Positions 26,008 to 35,225 of a stretch of DNA of 64,000 nt are shown piece after piece; within the stretch, counting starts at the first letter, position 1; each line of letters starts with the position of its first letter. This DNA is from Iodobacter violaceini (GTDB lineage Bacteria > Pseudomonadota > Gammaproteobacteria > Burkholderiales > Chitinibacteraceae): positions 248,001-312,000 of the forward strand of contig NZ_JAAOLX010000005.1 in the NCBI RefSeq assembly GCF_011601265.1, written 5' to 3'. The notes beneath the pieces were generated by a model that was not told the origin of the DNA, made no database searches, and was given only the letters and a program-made list of their open reading frames with translations. A program made the position numbers and the translations under genes.

Positions 26008-27720
26008 ATGTTTAAAAAATCAACTATTTCTGCCCTTGTCGCCCTTTCTCTTACTGCATGCTCAACAATGAATGTTGAGCAAAAGCGCGTCGAAAGCTCA
26101 AAACAAATTGAGCAGGCAAAATCAGCATTAATAGCTAGGGAGACGCTAAACAGTCGCCCTACTGTTGAACGGGTAAATGGCTCTTATCTTGGCAGCCGGA
26201 CTGTTCCATTGTCACGAGAGGCATCGCTTCCAGCCGTATTTGCAAAGCCATTTCAACACCCGGTCAGGCTAGTGTCTGAAGGGAGAATTAACCTCACCAC
26301 AGCTGCAGAAATTATTCATAGCGCAACCGGCATTGTGACGGAGATTTCTCCTGATGTTTATGTCAAAAACAGTACGCTTCCCAATGGGGACGGAAAAGAT
26401 ACAGGTATCTCCGCCGCAAATACGGCCAGTGACTTAGAAGCCAATATCACCTTGGATTGGAAAGGCTCCCTTGCTGGTTTCCTGGACTCAGCAACGGCGA
26501 GGCTGGGGATTGCCTGGGAATTCAAAGATAATCGGCTGCAGTTTTTCCGATATAAAACGACGACTTATGAAGTTAAATCGCTGGCTGGTATTAAAGAGGT
26601 CCAGTCAGAATTTAACTCAAGCGGGAATGTGGCCACATCCTCTGCGAAAGGCGGAAGCGGCGGTAATAGCGTCATTAATGTTCAGCAAAAAAGTAGCGCC
26701 AAGCTCGATTTTTGGGGCGCATTAAACTCTGAAATTAAGGCTTACCTGACTGCTGGCGGCCGCGTCAGTATGAACGAGGCGGTGGGCACTGTTACGGTCA
26801 CAGATACCCCTGTTGTTCATCGTCAAATCGCTCAAGTCCTATCTGAACAAAACCGTCGTATTTCACGAACTGTTTATTTCCGAATTGATTTAATTAACGT
26901 AACCGCTCGCGATGGCGTCGAGTTGGGCCTGAGTCTGGATGCCATTTATAACGATGGATTTAATTCATTCAAACTCAAATCACCAAGCGGCCTGAACTCC
27001 ACATCAGTCGGCTCACTTTCTGGTGCAATCATGGCTCCAGTCTCTTCCAATGGCGTTGTCACTCCGGGATCAGATAGCCCTTGGGCCGGTTCTTCAGTGG
27101 TCATAAACGCACTGAAGCAAGTTGCAAACGTCGAGGTTAAATCGACCATGACGGCCACTACGATCAATAACAGCCCAGTGCCATTTACGATGGCCACAAC
27201 ACAAAGTTATGTCGATTCAGTTGGCTCGTCATCAGCTCAGGGCTCAGGCTCTACCCAAGTGACGGTCGATCAAAAGCAGGTCACAACAGGCATCTTTATG
27301 CAGCTGCTCCCTCGCCTGCTCGACAATAACAAAATGCTACTGAGCTACACCGTCGATACCTCCGTGTTACAGGGCTGGGAAAGCACTCCTACCGCGGTTG
27401 CTACGCTGAAATCACCTATCGTCCCACGACGGGCTACCTCACAAACCGTCAACATCAATGTGGGAGAAACAGTCGTTCTTTCTGCGATGAACAACCTCAC
27501 ATTAAACCGTGATGCAAAGATCACCTTTGGTGGCAGTTACGCCAATACAGCGGCGGAAGAAAATCTATTGATTTTAATTACGCCTGTGCTCGTGGATAAC
27601 GATGCAGCACTGGAACCAGGCAAGTACTTCAAAGCCGATTCATTAATGGCTTTAAACCAATTGCTACCACAAGTCATTGCCTCGATGAGCCCTGCCCGAA
27701 AACTGAAACGGTTAGGGTGA
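26008..27720 (+). CDS. pilN: PilN-family type IVb pilus secretin (lipoprotein)
   Basis: A 570-residue outer-membrane lipoprotein with a lipobox LTAC (Cys ~18). The N-terminal and middle parts hold short secretin N-domains (ITLDWKGSLAGFLDSATARL; VSMNEAVGTVTVTDTP). The C-terminal secretin domain follows (ISRTVYFRIDLINVTARDGV, MQLLPRLLDNNKMLLSY, VNINVGETVVLSAMNN). PilN forms the outer-membrane gate for the thin pilus of R64/IncI-type systems. It lies in the pil operon directly before pilO. Length is normal for the family. Confidence 0.92.
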   Translation: MFKKSTISALVALSLTACSTMNVEQKRVESSKQIEQAKSALIARETLNSRPTVERVNGSYLGSRTVPLSREASLPAVFAKPFQHPVRLVSEGRINLTTAAEIIHSATGIVTEISPDVYVKNSTLPNGDGKDTGISAANTASDLEANITLDWKGSLAGFLDSATARLGIAWEFKDNRLQFFRYKTTTYEVKSLAGIKEVQSEFNSSGNVATSSAKGGSGGNSVINVQQKSSAKLDFWGALNSEIKAYLTAGGRVSMNEAVGTVTVTDTPVVHRQIAQVLSEQNRRISRTVYFRIDLINVTARDGVELGLSLDAIYNDGFNSFKLKSPSGLNSTSVGSLSGAIMAPVSSNGVVTPGSDSPWAGSSVVINALKQVANVEVKSTMTATTINNSPVPFTMATTQSYVDSVGSSSAQGSGSTQVTVDQKQVTTGIFMQLLPRLLDNNKMLLSYTVDTSVLQGWESTPTAVATLKSPIVPRRATSQTVNINVGETVVLSAMNNLTLNRDAKITFGGSYANTAAEENLLILITPVLVDNDAALEPGKYFKADSLMALNQLLPQVIASMSPARKLKRLG

Positions 27721-27724
27721 TCAT

Positions 27725-29359
27725 ATGGCGAGCATAGTTGAATACCAGGGTAGCAACTTAGCGATCGGTTTAGTCTGGTTGCCACTAGACATTGATCCCG
27801 CAAAAAGCAAAAAACAACGCAAGGAACAATTAAGCAGCACCAACTCACTATTTTGCGCTGAAATTAAAACCCCTTTTCCAATGCTGGGATTTGCAGGTGG
27901 ACGGAAAAAGAAATCTGACCTTGCAATTAAAAGCTGCTTTGCAGGAGCGCTGTGGCTAACAGAACTGGCTCAGGGCCGGGATGCGATTATTGTACTGCCC
28001 TTGGCAGAAGACCAATTGTGGGTGTGTGCCACCGCGCAAGGCGTGCCGGTCGAAGGCTCTGATTTTGTATACAGTGCCGCGTCCATTGACAAGGCCAATG
28101 CGTTCATCGCTGAGTTGCACGCAAAATTTCCGACCGCGACGCTATTTTCTGCCGGTGGAATGATCTATGAACTCACTAGCGTGTATGGGGTTGAGGTTGT
28201 TGACGTTCATCCCCTCGCCTCCCCCTCGTCATTTTCATTAATGAAGCGATTGGGTAAGCCAGCTTATTTCAATGCACTGCTTTCCATCATCGGAGTTTCA
28301 CTTGTTTGCGGAGCAGGATTTGGCTACTACCTCTACGAAAAAGAAGTAGAAGAACAAGAGCGCATCCAAGCTGAAATAGCCGCCGCTGCTGCAAAAAAAG
28401 CGGCTGCCAAGCTGCCCACAGCAGAAGAGCAATACACCGCATCTTTCGTTACTCAATTTAACGCTAAACGCTTTATAACAGCCAAAGACTTTAATGAGCT
28501 CGTTACATCGCTTGCAAGTCATTTACCTGAACAAAACAATGGTTGGCTACCTAACGACTTAAAGTGCTCAAACTTCGGTTGTACCGCTCGTTATGAGCGA
28601 CAAGTCTACAGCAAACCCTTTGGTGCTATTGAGGATGCAACGGCAACTGTCAATGATCTAGATTATGCAGATGTTGCGATGAACTTTACACACCCCAATG
28701 CCGCGACACTGCCCCTTAACTTATCACCTGATCAGTTGCTTCAGTTCTTTGAAGCCAATCGAAATGAAACACTTCGTGCTTTGCAGGGAGCAAAAGACAA
28801 TGGCTGCTCAGCATTGATCCAATTAAACCAACCCGTTTGGCCCGACGTCGCAACACCAAGACCAGCCAGCGCAGTTGCTGGTGCAGCCTCCCCTTCTGCA
28901 AGCAAGATAAAGGTGGCCAGTCACGCCTGGAACATTCAGTGCCCTGCGTACCTAAAAGATAGTTTTTTTCACTTTCCAAAAAATTTGTTTGCTACTGCAA
29001 TTGACTGGGACCTGAAGGATGCTAAGGAAGCAAAATTCGCAGCTAAAGGGGTTTGGTTTGAAGCGTCAGGTGAAATCACCAGCAAAAAACTAAGTGCCCT
29101 TACACCTACTACGGCATCTGCAATGACCACTCAGTCGCTGGCCATGATGCAAGTACTGCCACCCCAGCAACCAGTTACGCAAGCAGCCTCAAATGCCGCA
29201 GCAGCTCTATTGCCTGCAAAAAATCCTGCAAGCAGCAGCTCGGCCCCCAAAAAACCAGCTCCTTCAGCGTCATTGATTACGACACAGAAGCCTGAGGCTA
29301 AAAAAGTCACTCCAGCCGATGAGCTGTTAAACAGCCTTACTCCTCCAAAAGGGAAATAA
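27725..29359 (+). CDS. pilO: PilO-like type IVb pilus assembly protein
   Basis: A 544-residue inner-membrane protein. The N-terminal ~180 residues are a cytoplasmic PilO2-type domain with GGRKKKSDLAIKSCFAGALW and LAEDQLWVCA. A membrane segment follows near 190-210 (FNALLSIIGVSLVCGAGFGYYL), then a periplasmic region with a coiled-coil start (EEQERIQAEIAAAAAKKAA). The last ~80 residues are low-complexity, rich in A, S, P and K. PilO and PilP join the platform to the secretin. It has a TGATCATATG junction four bases after pilN. Confidence 0.85.
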   Translation: MASIVEYQGSNLAIGLVWLPLDIDPAKSKKQRKEQLSSTNSLFCAEIKTPFPMLGFAGGRKKKSDLAIKSCFAGALWLTELAQGRDAIIVLPLAEDQLWVCATAQGVPVEGSDFVYSAASIDKANAFIAELHAKFPTATLFSAGGMIYELTSVYGVEVVDVHPLASPSSFSLMKRLGKPAYFNALLSIIGVSLVCGAGFGYYLYEKEVEEQERIQAEIAAAAAKKAAAKLPTAEEQYTASFVTQFNAKRFITAKDFNELVTSLASHLPEQNNGWLPNDLKCSNFGCTARYERQVYSKPFGAIEDATATVNDLDYADVAMNFTHPNAATLPLNLSPDQLLQFFEANRNETLRALQGAKDNGCSALIQLNQPVWPDVATPRPASAVAGAASPSASKIKVASHAWNIQCPAYLKDSFFHFPKNLFATAIDWDLKDAKEAKFAAKGVWFEASGEITSKKLSALTPTTASAMTTQSLAMMQVLPPQQPVTQAASNAAAALLPAKNPASSSSAPKKPAPSASLITTQKPEAKKVTPADELLNSLTPPKGK

Positions 29360-29361
29360 AA

Positions 29362-29976
29362 ATGCGCAGCAAAACACTCATTGCATCGCTTCTTCTGCTC
29401 ACTGGCATTACTCATGCGGGCGTTGATTTAGATGCTATCGCCAATAAGGGCGCGGAATTACGTTTGAAGCAGCTCGATGAAGCGATCAAAAAGGCTGAGA
29501 ACAATTCAATTTCAGCTCCTGCATTAAATGTGCAACCTAATTCAGTATCACCGACACCATTTAACCCATTAATGGGTACGACCGCCTTAGCAACCGATGA
29601 ATTAAAACTCCTCGTCATTTACGGGGTCGGCAAAGATTTAATGGCCAAAATTGCAATCGGTGACCGTGGCATTCTTCCTATCCGTGTTGGCTCTAAATTC
29701 GAAACTTGGACAGTCAGCGCTATTAACGATAACGAAGTTATTTTAGAAAAATCGCTTAATACAAAAAGTACAAAGAAAGCAAAAAAATCCAGAAAATCGA
29801 CTGCCAATACAAATAGAACCATAACCAAAAAATTAACAATGTATGCCAATGGCACAAACAACACTTCTATACCTGCAGTTCCTGTAACAGAAATAAATAC
29901 TGCGCCTCGAGCTGTTACGGATTCCAATCCATTTGCAGTTAAGCCATTTATTGGTTTAAGCAACAATGCTCGATAA
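29362..29976 (+). CDS. pilP: PilP-like pilus assembly protein
   Basis: A 204-residue exported protein (signal MRSKTLIASLLLLTGITHA). Residues ~75-125 form a small beta-domain (LKLLVIYGVGKDLMAKIAIG, then DRGILPIRVGSKFETWTVS) as in PilP, which bridges inner-membrane assembly proteins and the secretin in the periplasm. The C-terminal ~75 residues are basic and low-complexity (TKKAKKSRKSTANTNRT), then polar. Positioned as expected between pilO and pilQ. Confidence 0.85.
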   Translation: MRSKTLIASLLLLTGITHAGVDLDAIANKGAELRLKQLDEAIKKAENNSISAPALNVQPNSVSPTPFNPLMGTTALATDELKLLVIYGVGKDLMAKIAIGDRGILPIRVGSKFETWTVSAINDNEVILEKSLNTKSTKKAKKSRKSTANTNRTITKKLTMYANGTNNTSIPAVPVTEINTAPRAVTDSNPFAVKPFIGLSNNAR

Positions 29977-29996
29977 GTAAATATAAAGGTTGCCAC

Positions 29997-31880
29997 ATGT
30001 CTATTATTTCACTGTTTATGTCCACTCTTTTTCCATCAAAAAAGGTTAAGGAAGAAAGCAATAAAGTAACAAATATTGCACCTCGTCCATCGATTCAATC
30101 CAGCTGGCTGGAAAAAGTAATTGCAGATATAAACGAAATAAATTTGGATGGGCGTGAACCAGAAGCGATCGCATTAAGCGAATTTTCGCGCTGTGCCATG
30201 TTGCGTAATTTATCTGCCAACGATATTTTTATTTTCAAAACAAAAAGCGCCCCTGTTGTGTTGTTTTCTATTGCATTTGCTCAGGTAAAGCGTGGCGAGG
30301 TCATGGCTATTAAACGCTGGCTAGATGAAGAATCTGGATTAAATACCCCATTTCAGCCCTACGTAGTATCCAGCCCGGTTCTAGCATCAATCTCAAATCT
30401 GCTAGATAAGGGCGCAATTTCCGCTACAGGAAAATTGGACTCTGAAATCGTTGAGGAGTTTTTAGGAATAGTCCAATCTGCGGCAGAAAAAAATGCATCT
30501 GATATTCATTTTTGTGTGCGCGAACCGAATATGGATTTCAAAAAAGGAGGAGATAATTCCGTTGGCCTGCTATTTCGTCTGGATGGGCGTTTAGTTAGAC
30601 AATCACGTACATTAAGCTACGGCCATACCACCAATATGATTCGGGCTATTTATGGTGAATCTGAAAGTGGTGCAAATGATAAATCAAGCTTCTCCCCCAG
30701 TGGATCTAAAAGAACTTCAATTATTGTCTCAGTAGAAGTAAATGGCGTATTTCAAAAAATACAACTCCGCTTTCAATCCATCGAAGCTGCGGGAGGCTAC
30801 GACGTCATTATGCGATTGTTGTGGCAATCCGGCGGAAAAATTAAAAAGGGAAAATCCCTTACATCGGACCTAATTCAACTTGGGTATTTGCCAGAGCAAG
30901 CGGAACTCATTGCGCTCTCGATGAGAAAAACATCAGGCGGCTTGGTTTTTTGTGGTCCTACCGGCGCAGGTAAAACAACTACGCTTTATTCTGCCCTCAC
31001 GCATATGGCCACGCCAGGCGTGATGATTCGCACAGCAGAAGATCCGGTCGAAGTGAAGCTTTTTGGTGTGAGTCAGCATCAAGTTACACCAAAAGAAGAT
31101 CAGACCACAGGGAAGATGGAAACAAAAGATCAAGCTCTATCGCTCTTGATCGAAGCCTTCCTGCGTGCAGATCCAGATATTTGTATGGTGTCTGAAATTC
31201 GCGGAGCGGATACAGCCGGGGGCTTTGAAGCCTTAGTTTCAACTGGCCACCTGACGCTCACAACACTCCACACCGAATCAGCAATGGGTGCGTTCTATCG
31301 GCTGAATGGTGCCATGATCGGCTTAGATTTACATACACTAACCCAGCCTGACTTCTTATCCCTGATTTGTTTTCAGAAGCTCGTTCGATCACTTTGCAAG
31401 CACTGCAAACTAACCGCAAAACAAGCCATTGCTGAAGGAATCATTGATTCCGACTATATGGAAAATGTTGCCACACTACTTGGCAATCTGACGTCAGATG
31501 TGCACTTCAAGAATTCGCACGGTTGTGCCCACTGCTTTGAAGGTGAAAGCGATAGAACGGTCTGCGCCTCCGTATTAATGCCTGACAACACCCTGCTAGA
31601 GAAAATCAGTAAACACGATCAAATGGGGGCCTTACGTTATTGGGAGTCCCAAAAGTCCCCTTTATGGGATAGCTCTCAAAATGGCAAAACAGCGCACGAA
31701 ATTGCACTTTTTAAAATGAGCCAAGGGCTTATTGACCCGCGTGAAGTAGAGCATGAATTTGAACCTAACTTGTTATACATCAGAAAAAAATCAAGTAAGA
31801 GCACTCAAGACACTAAGCAATTAATGTCCGATTTAATGGTTACAAAACCAGTTTCCTCTGCCGCTGTAGTCAACAAATAG
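29997..31880 (+). CDS. pilQ: PilQ/GspE-type assembly ATPase of the thin pilus
   Basis: A 627-residue cytoplasmic ATPase. Walker A GPTGAGKTT near 320-328, Asp box IRTAEDPVEV, Walker B region RADPDICMVSEIRGADTA and His box TGHLTLTTLHT are all present. A C-terminal zinc-binding segment has paired CxxC motifs (SLCKHCK, HGCAHCF). The region around 155-270 (ASDIHFCVRE) is the usual N2-like domain. In R64-like thin pili PilQ is the assembly ATPase (the name denotes an ATPase here, not a secretin). The family length is ~520, so this one is somewhat long at the C-terminus. Confidence 0.92.
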   Translation: MSIISLFMSTLFPSKKVKEESNKVTNIAPRPSIQSSWLEKVIADINEINLDGREPEAIALSEFSRCAMLRNLSANDIFIFKTKSAPVVLFSIAFAQVKRGEVMAIKRWLDEESGLNTPFQPYVVSSPVLASISNLLDKGAISATGKLDSEIVEEFLGIVQSAAEKNASDIHFCVREPNMDFKKGGDNSVGLLFRLDGRLVRQSRTLSYGHTTNMIRAIYGESESGANDKSSFSPSGSKRTSIIVSVEVNGVFQKIQLRFQSIEAAGGYDVIMRLLWQSGGKIKKGKSLTSDLIQLGYLPEQAELIALSMRKTSGGLVFCGPTGAGKTTTLYSALTHMATPGVMIRTAEDPVEVKLFGVSQHQVTPKEDQTTGKMETKDQALSLLIEAFLRADPDICMVSEIRGADTAGGFEALVSTGHLTLTTLHTESAMGAFYRLNGAMIGLDLHTLTQPDFLSLICFQKLVRSLCKHCKLTAKQAIAEGIIDSDYMENVATLLGNLTSDVHFKNSHGCAHCFEGESDRTVCASVLMPDNTLLEKISKHDQMGALRYWESQKSPLWDSSQNGKTAHEIALFKMSQGLIDPREVEHEFEPNLLYIRKKSSKSTQDTKQLMSDLMVTKPVSSAAVVNK

Positions 31881-31888
31881 GGACTTCT

Positions 31889-32932
31889 ATGTCTTTCTCA
31901 TTATGGGCTTCAAAAGTAAGTTTCAAAGGCAAACGTATTAATGTTCTTAAAGATATGATTGCCGAAATGAAAATGAATATATTAACTCACCAGTATTTCG
32001 GGGCAATGAGCGAATTCTATGGAAAAAGCATAAAATCAATTGCATTTGAAGATTTAGAAACAAAACTTCGCCGCAAAGGTGCTCGTGTTTCTGACGCACT
32101 CAGCGGTTATTACAGTATTGATGAATTATTGCTAATAGAGGTAGGTGAAAACACCAGCCGTTTAGAAGAAAGTTTAGGCTGGGCAATTAAAGTCAATGAA
32201 GCAAGAAAAGCTATTTTTGGATTGATTTCTAAAAGCTTAGTGCTTCCTCTATATTTCATTATCATCAGTATTGTTGGGCTAGGGATATTGGCGACAGCCA
32301 TAGCACCGAGCCTGATGGAGGCTGGAATTAAAGAAGACAGAATGGGAATTACAACACGTTTTTCTCTTTTTTGTCTTCACACGCTAGAAAATCATCCCTA
32401 TAGCATGCTATTCGTCATTATCTCTCTTTTAGCCGCAAGTATTTGGTCAATGAGTAATTGGCGCGGAAAAACACGAGCGGTGGCTGAAAAGTTTATGCCG
32501 CATTACATGATTTATCGTCAATTTTGTAGTGTGTATTTCATGATTGTTTTTTCAGCCATGATTCGAGCTCAACTTCCACCAAAGAAAGCAGTACAAATGA
32601 TTCAAGAAAAAAGCTCACCATATCTAGCTGATCATATGGCAAAAATGGCTAAAAATTTTGGGGATGGCCTGTCTTTAGCTGAGTCTATTAGCACTGGATT
32701 GATGCCTAAAGATTTAATAGCGCGAATTGATCGCTATGACAAAAACAAAAAGGCAGAACAGTTTATATCTGAACTGGGAGATGAAGGATTTGAGCAAATG
32801 CTAGATTCTATTCGCAGTACCCTTAAGCCAATTACAACAATGCTAATTTTAATCAGTGGCTCGGTAATTATTGGTGTGGCTTTTGACTTTGCTGGAATGT
32901 TCTCCGCTCTTAAATCTGGAATTGGTGTTTGA
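31889..32932 (+). CDS. pilR: PilR-like inner-membrane platform protein (T2SF family)
   Basis: A 347-residue polytopic protein of the GspF/PilC family. Hydrophobic segments appear near 115-135 (SLVLPLYFIIISIVGLGILA), 165-185 (YSMLFVIISLLAASIW) and at the C-terminus (TTMLILISGSVIIGVAFDFA), with cytoplasmic repeats before each (YYSIDELLLIEVGENTSRLE; GDGLSLAESISTGLMPKDLI). It forms the platform on which pilin is assembled by PilQ. It starts 8 bp after pilQ and overlaps a false longer reading of pilS. Confidence 0.9.
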   Translation: MSFSLWASKVSFKGKRINVLKDMIAEMKMNILTHQYFGAMSEFYGKSIKSIAFEDLETKLRRKGARVSDALSGYYSIDELLLIEVGENTSRLEESLGWAIKVNEARKAIFGLISKSLVLPLYFIIISIVGLGILATAIAPSLMEAGIKEDRMGITTRFSLFCLHTLENHPYSMLFVIISLLAASIWSMSNWRGKTRAVAEKFMPHYMIYRQFCSVYFMIVFSAMIRAQLPPKKAVQMIQEKSSPYLADHMAKMAKNFGDGLSLAESISTGLMPKDLIARIDRYDKNKKAEQFISELGDEGFEQMLDSIRSTLKPITTMLILISGSVIIGVAFDFAGMFSALKSGIGV

Positions 32933-32978
32933 CTTTTTATTATTTTTTTTAAATGTAACATCTCAACTAGGAAGAAAA

Positions 32979-33515
32979 ATGAAATATTTCAACAAGAAAC
33001 AAACAGGTTACACACTCATTGAAATTATGATTGCTATGGTCATTATTTCTATTATTGTTGGCGGACTGATCATGGGTTTCAAAATGCTTAAATCAGGAGC
33101 CAACGTTGATCGAGAAGCCAAAAAAGTATCTTTAATTCAGGCCAGCCTCGTTAAATACACAACAAACAACGTTGATACACAGGGCATTGATACCACTACC
33201 GTCATTAATTTGAAATCAGTTCCTGACGAAACAATTTTAGGTGGCAACAAAATTACAAATCGGTTTGGTGGGGAAACGACAATTGCTCCCGATACTTTAA
33301 CTAATGCAAATGATGCCATTAACATCACCAATAATGGAATGAATAAAGAGCAATGCATTGAGTATGGAAAGACGGGCGGGGCCTCCTATGAAGTGATTAA
33401 AGCGAATGGCACAACCGTTAAAGCACGAACAGAAACAAAGGTAAACGAAACCATCAATGCAGCCTGCGTTGTTGGTACAACTAATTCTGTTTCCTTTATT
33501 TTTGGCAAAGGTTAA
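32979..33515 (+). CDS. pilS: PilS-like major type IVb prepilin
   Basis: A 178-residue prepilin. The short leader MKYFNKKQTG ends in the prepilin-peptidase site G/YTLIEI with Glu at mature position 5, followed by a hydrophobic helix (MIAMVIISIIVGGLIMGF). Two Cys residues (EQCIEYG and NAACVVG) toward the C-terminus fit the usual pilin disulfide loop. The start at 32979 is set by AGGAAG at 32969-32974; a longer reading from 32871 overlaps pilR and would spoil the leader. It should be the thin pilus subunit. No prepilin peptidase gene (pilU) is seen in the window, so one must be supplied elsewhere. Confidence 0.92.
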   Translation: MKYFNKKQTGYTLIEIMIAMVIISIIVGGLIMGFKMLKSGANVDREAKKVSLIQASLVKYTTNNVDTQGIDTTTVINLKSVPDETILGGNKITNRFGGETTIAPDTLTNANDAINITNNGMNKEQCIEYGKTGGASYEVIKANGTTVKARTETKVNETINAACVVGTTNSVSFIFGKG

Positions 33516-33548
33516 TTAAAGCCTGAGTGACATTTGTCTGCGCTGCAC

Positions 33549-33582
33549 TACGTGATGAATAGCTAACCCTATTCATCACGTA
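33549..33582 (+). terminator. Perfect 14-bp hairpin between pilS and pilV
   Basis: Arms TACGTGATGAATAG (33549-33562) and CTATTCATCACGTA (33569-33582) with a 6-base loop. A poor T-run follows. It likely protects or partly terminates the pilS mRNA, so the major pilin is made in excess over the minor one. Confidence 0.7.
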
Positions 33583-33606
33583 CTTTGCTCTAGGAGGAGT
33601 AAAAAT

Positions 33607-35145
33607 ATGAAAAAAATACAAAGCAAGCAGCGGGGATATTTGCTGCTCGAAATGATGATTGTTATGACCATCACGGCCATTATCTTAGGTGGATTTATCC
33701 ATAGTAGCGCACAAGAACGCAAGCAGCGGCGAGTTGATACCTACGCCCAGCAATTAAAAAACCTCGGCAATACCATTGAAGGGCAATACCTCACCAAAGT
33801 ATATGCGTTGCTGCAATCTGGAGCCCCTGTGCCAGGCTTTGCTAATCCCAGCAACCCATCAATTGCTGAACTTAAAGCCGCCCACTACTTACCTGTTGAT
33901 TTTCCTGAAAAAGGCAAAATGGGCGGAAATTTTGTCATTGAAATGACGCTTGTTCCTGCGGGCTGCACTCCCCCGGCCTGCGATGTACAAATGATCGTTC
34001 GGGGTTCTGAACCCGTGTATCACCAAGGCACCACCGACCCCGATCCAGCCCGTGCGGCATCCGCTGCGCATGATGGAGGCGCTGATTTTGGGTTTTCTCG
34101 TTTAGACACAAAGAACTTGATTACCGGCACGGCTGGTGACTGGCGCATTAACAACCCCATTAATAAGCCAGGCATGCTTGCTTTCCGCCGTGGCTATATG
34201 TCATCTGGCTGGGGGCAGTTCGTGCGCACCGATGGCAGCACACCGATTAATGGCAACCAAGTCATTAATGGCAACGCCTCTATTAATGGCAACACCACCC
34301 TCACTGGCCGAACTGATATCAACGGCAATACCACTGATGCCAATGGCAACATCCTCATCAGAGGTATGACCAAGATGGAAATGGATATGGAGGTTCAAGG
34401 TGCAATTAAAGGTTGGAATACCATTAGCGCAGAGACACTTAAGGCATACAAAGACATTCTCGCTGGTGGTCAATTCAACGGAAATGGTGGTGGGCTGAAC
34501 AACATTCAGTACGCCAATAAAGCAGGTGAAGCGGCATGGGCCAATAAAGCGGGTGATGCTGATCGAGCAGCATGGGCGGATAAAGCAGGTTGGATTGATT
34601 GTAAAAACGTCGATAGAACGGACTCTGGCAATGCTTGCAAAAACGTACCACCAAATACAACTTCTCCACCCTCTCCTAATTACACCGAACAAGCCATTTC
34701 ATCTGGCTCTATCCCTGTAGCAGGTGATCCTGTTTATAGTAGCTGGACAATTAAAGTTGGCCAAGGCGGTGGTGGGTGGCACTGGGTTACTTACTCAGGG
34801 TATGTAACCCAGTGGATTTTTAATGGCGGCGGGAATAAATGCACCAATGTCAATGGTGATCCCGCATGCAATGTGGGTGGATTGTTTGCCGACCCAGGTG
34901 GTGCTTTCTCTGGAGGTTATTTCACCTCTTGCCAGATTAAATTTAATGGCGACACCAACATTCTTCATGGCGGACCAACAATGAACGCAGGCGACTCCAA
35001 AACAATTAATGGCCGATTACATTATAAATGGAACATTTATATTGACACGAATGAACTCACTTTATATGGTGCGGGAGGATCGTACAATAACCCACCTTAT
35101 GCAGGCAGGTCCGCAATTGATTATGTTTGCTATGGAATGGTATAA
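33607..35145 (+). CDS. pilV: PilV-like minor pilin/adhesin
   Basis: A 512-residue protein with a type IV prepilin start (KQRG/YLLLEMMIVMTITAI, Glu at +5), like PilV of R64, whose variable C-terminus recognises recipient lipopolysaccharide. The first ~230 residues are shufflon-protein N-terminal type. Two short repeat tracts follow: INGN units at ~216-245 and ANKAG/ADKAG units at ~300-325. The last ~150 residues are Gly-, Trp- and Asn-rich (GGGGWHWVTYSGYV; SAIDYVCYGMV) and probably form the tip adhesin. No invertible alternative ends follow, so the tip is fixed. AGGAGG precedes the ATG. Confidence 0.85.
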   Translation: MKKIQSKQRGYLLLEMMIVMTITAIILGGFIHSSAQERKQRRVDTYAQQLKNLGNTIEGQYLTKVYALLQSGAPVPGFANPSNPSIAELKAAHYLPVDFPEKGKMGGNFVIEMTLVPAGCTPPACDVQMIVRGSEPVYHQGTTDPDPARAASAAHDGGADFGFSRLDTKNLITGTAGDWRINNPINKPGMLAFRRGYMSSGWGQFVRTDGSTPINGNQVINGNASINGNTTLTGRTDINGNTTDANGNILIRGMTKMEMDMEVQGAIKGWNTISAETLKAYKDILAGGQFNGNGGGLNNIQYANKAGEAAWANKAGDADRAAWADKAGWIDCKNVDRTDSGNACKNVPPNTTSPPSPNYTEQAISSGSIPVAGDPVYSSWTIKVGQGGGGWHWVTYSGYVTQWIFNGGGNKCTNVNGDPACNVGGLFADPGGAFSGGYFTSCQIKFNGDTNILHGGPTMNAGDSKTINGRLHYKWNIYIDTNELTLYGAGGSYNNPPYAGRSAIDYVCYGMV

Positions 35146-35186
35146 AACCATATTTGTTTAATTCCTATTGTTTAAATAGGTAAAAG

Positions 35187-35212
35187 AAAACCGCACAAAA
35201 GTGCGGTTTTTT
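35187..35212. terminator. Bidirectional terminator between pilV and the lipoprotein gene
   Basis: Stem CCGCAC/GTGCGG (35191-35196, 35201-35206), loop AAAA, flanked by AAAA and TTTTTT. It separates two convergent genes. Confidence 0.9.
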
Positions 35213-35225
35213 ACTTAAAACAAAA

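Noticed and set aside
33607-35225. Shufflon after pilV
   Set aside because: No inverted repeats, partial alternative C-terminal ends or shufflon-type recombinase directly downstream; a terminator and a convergent unrelated gene follow at once.
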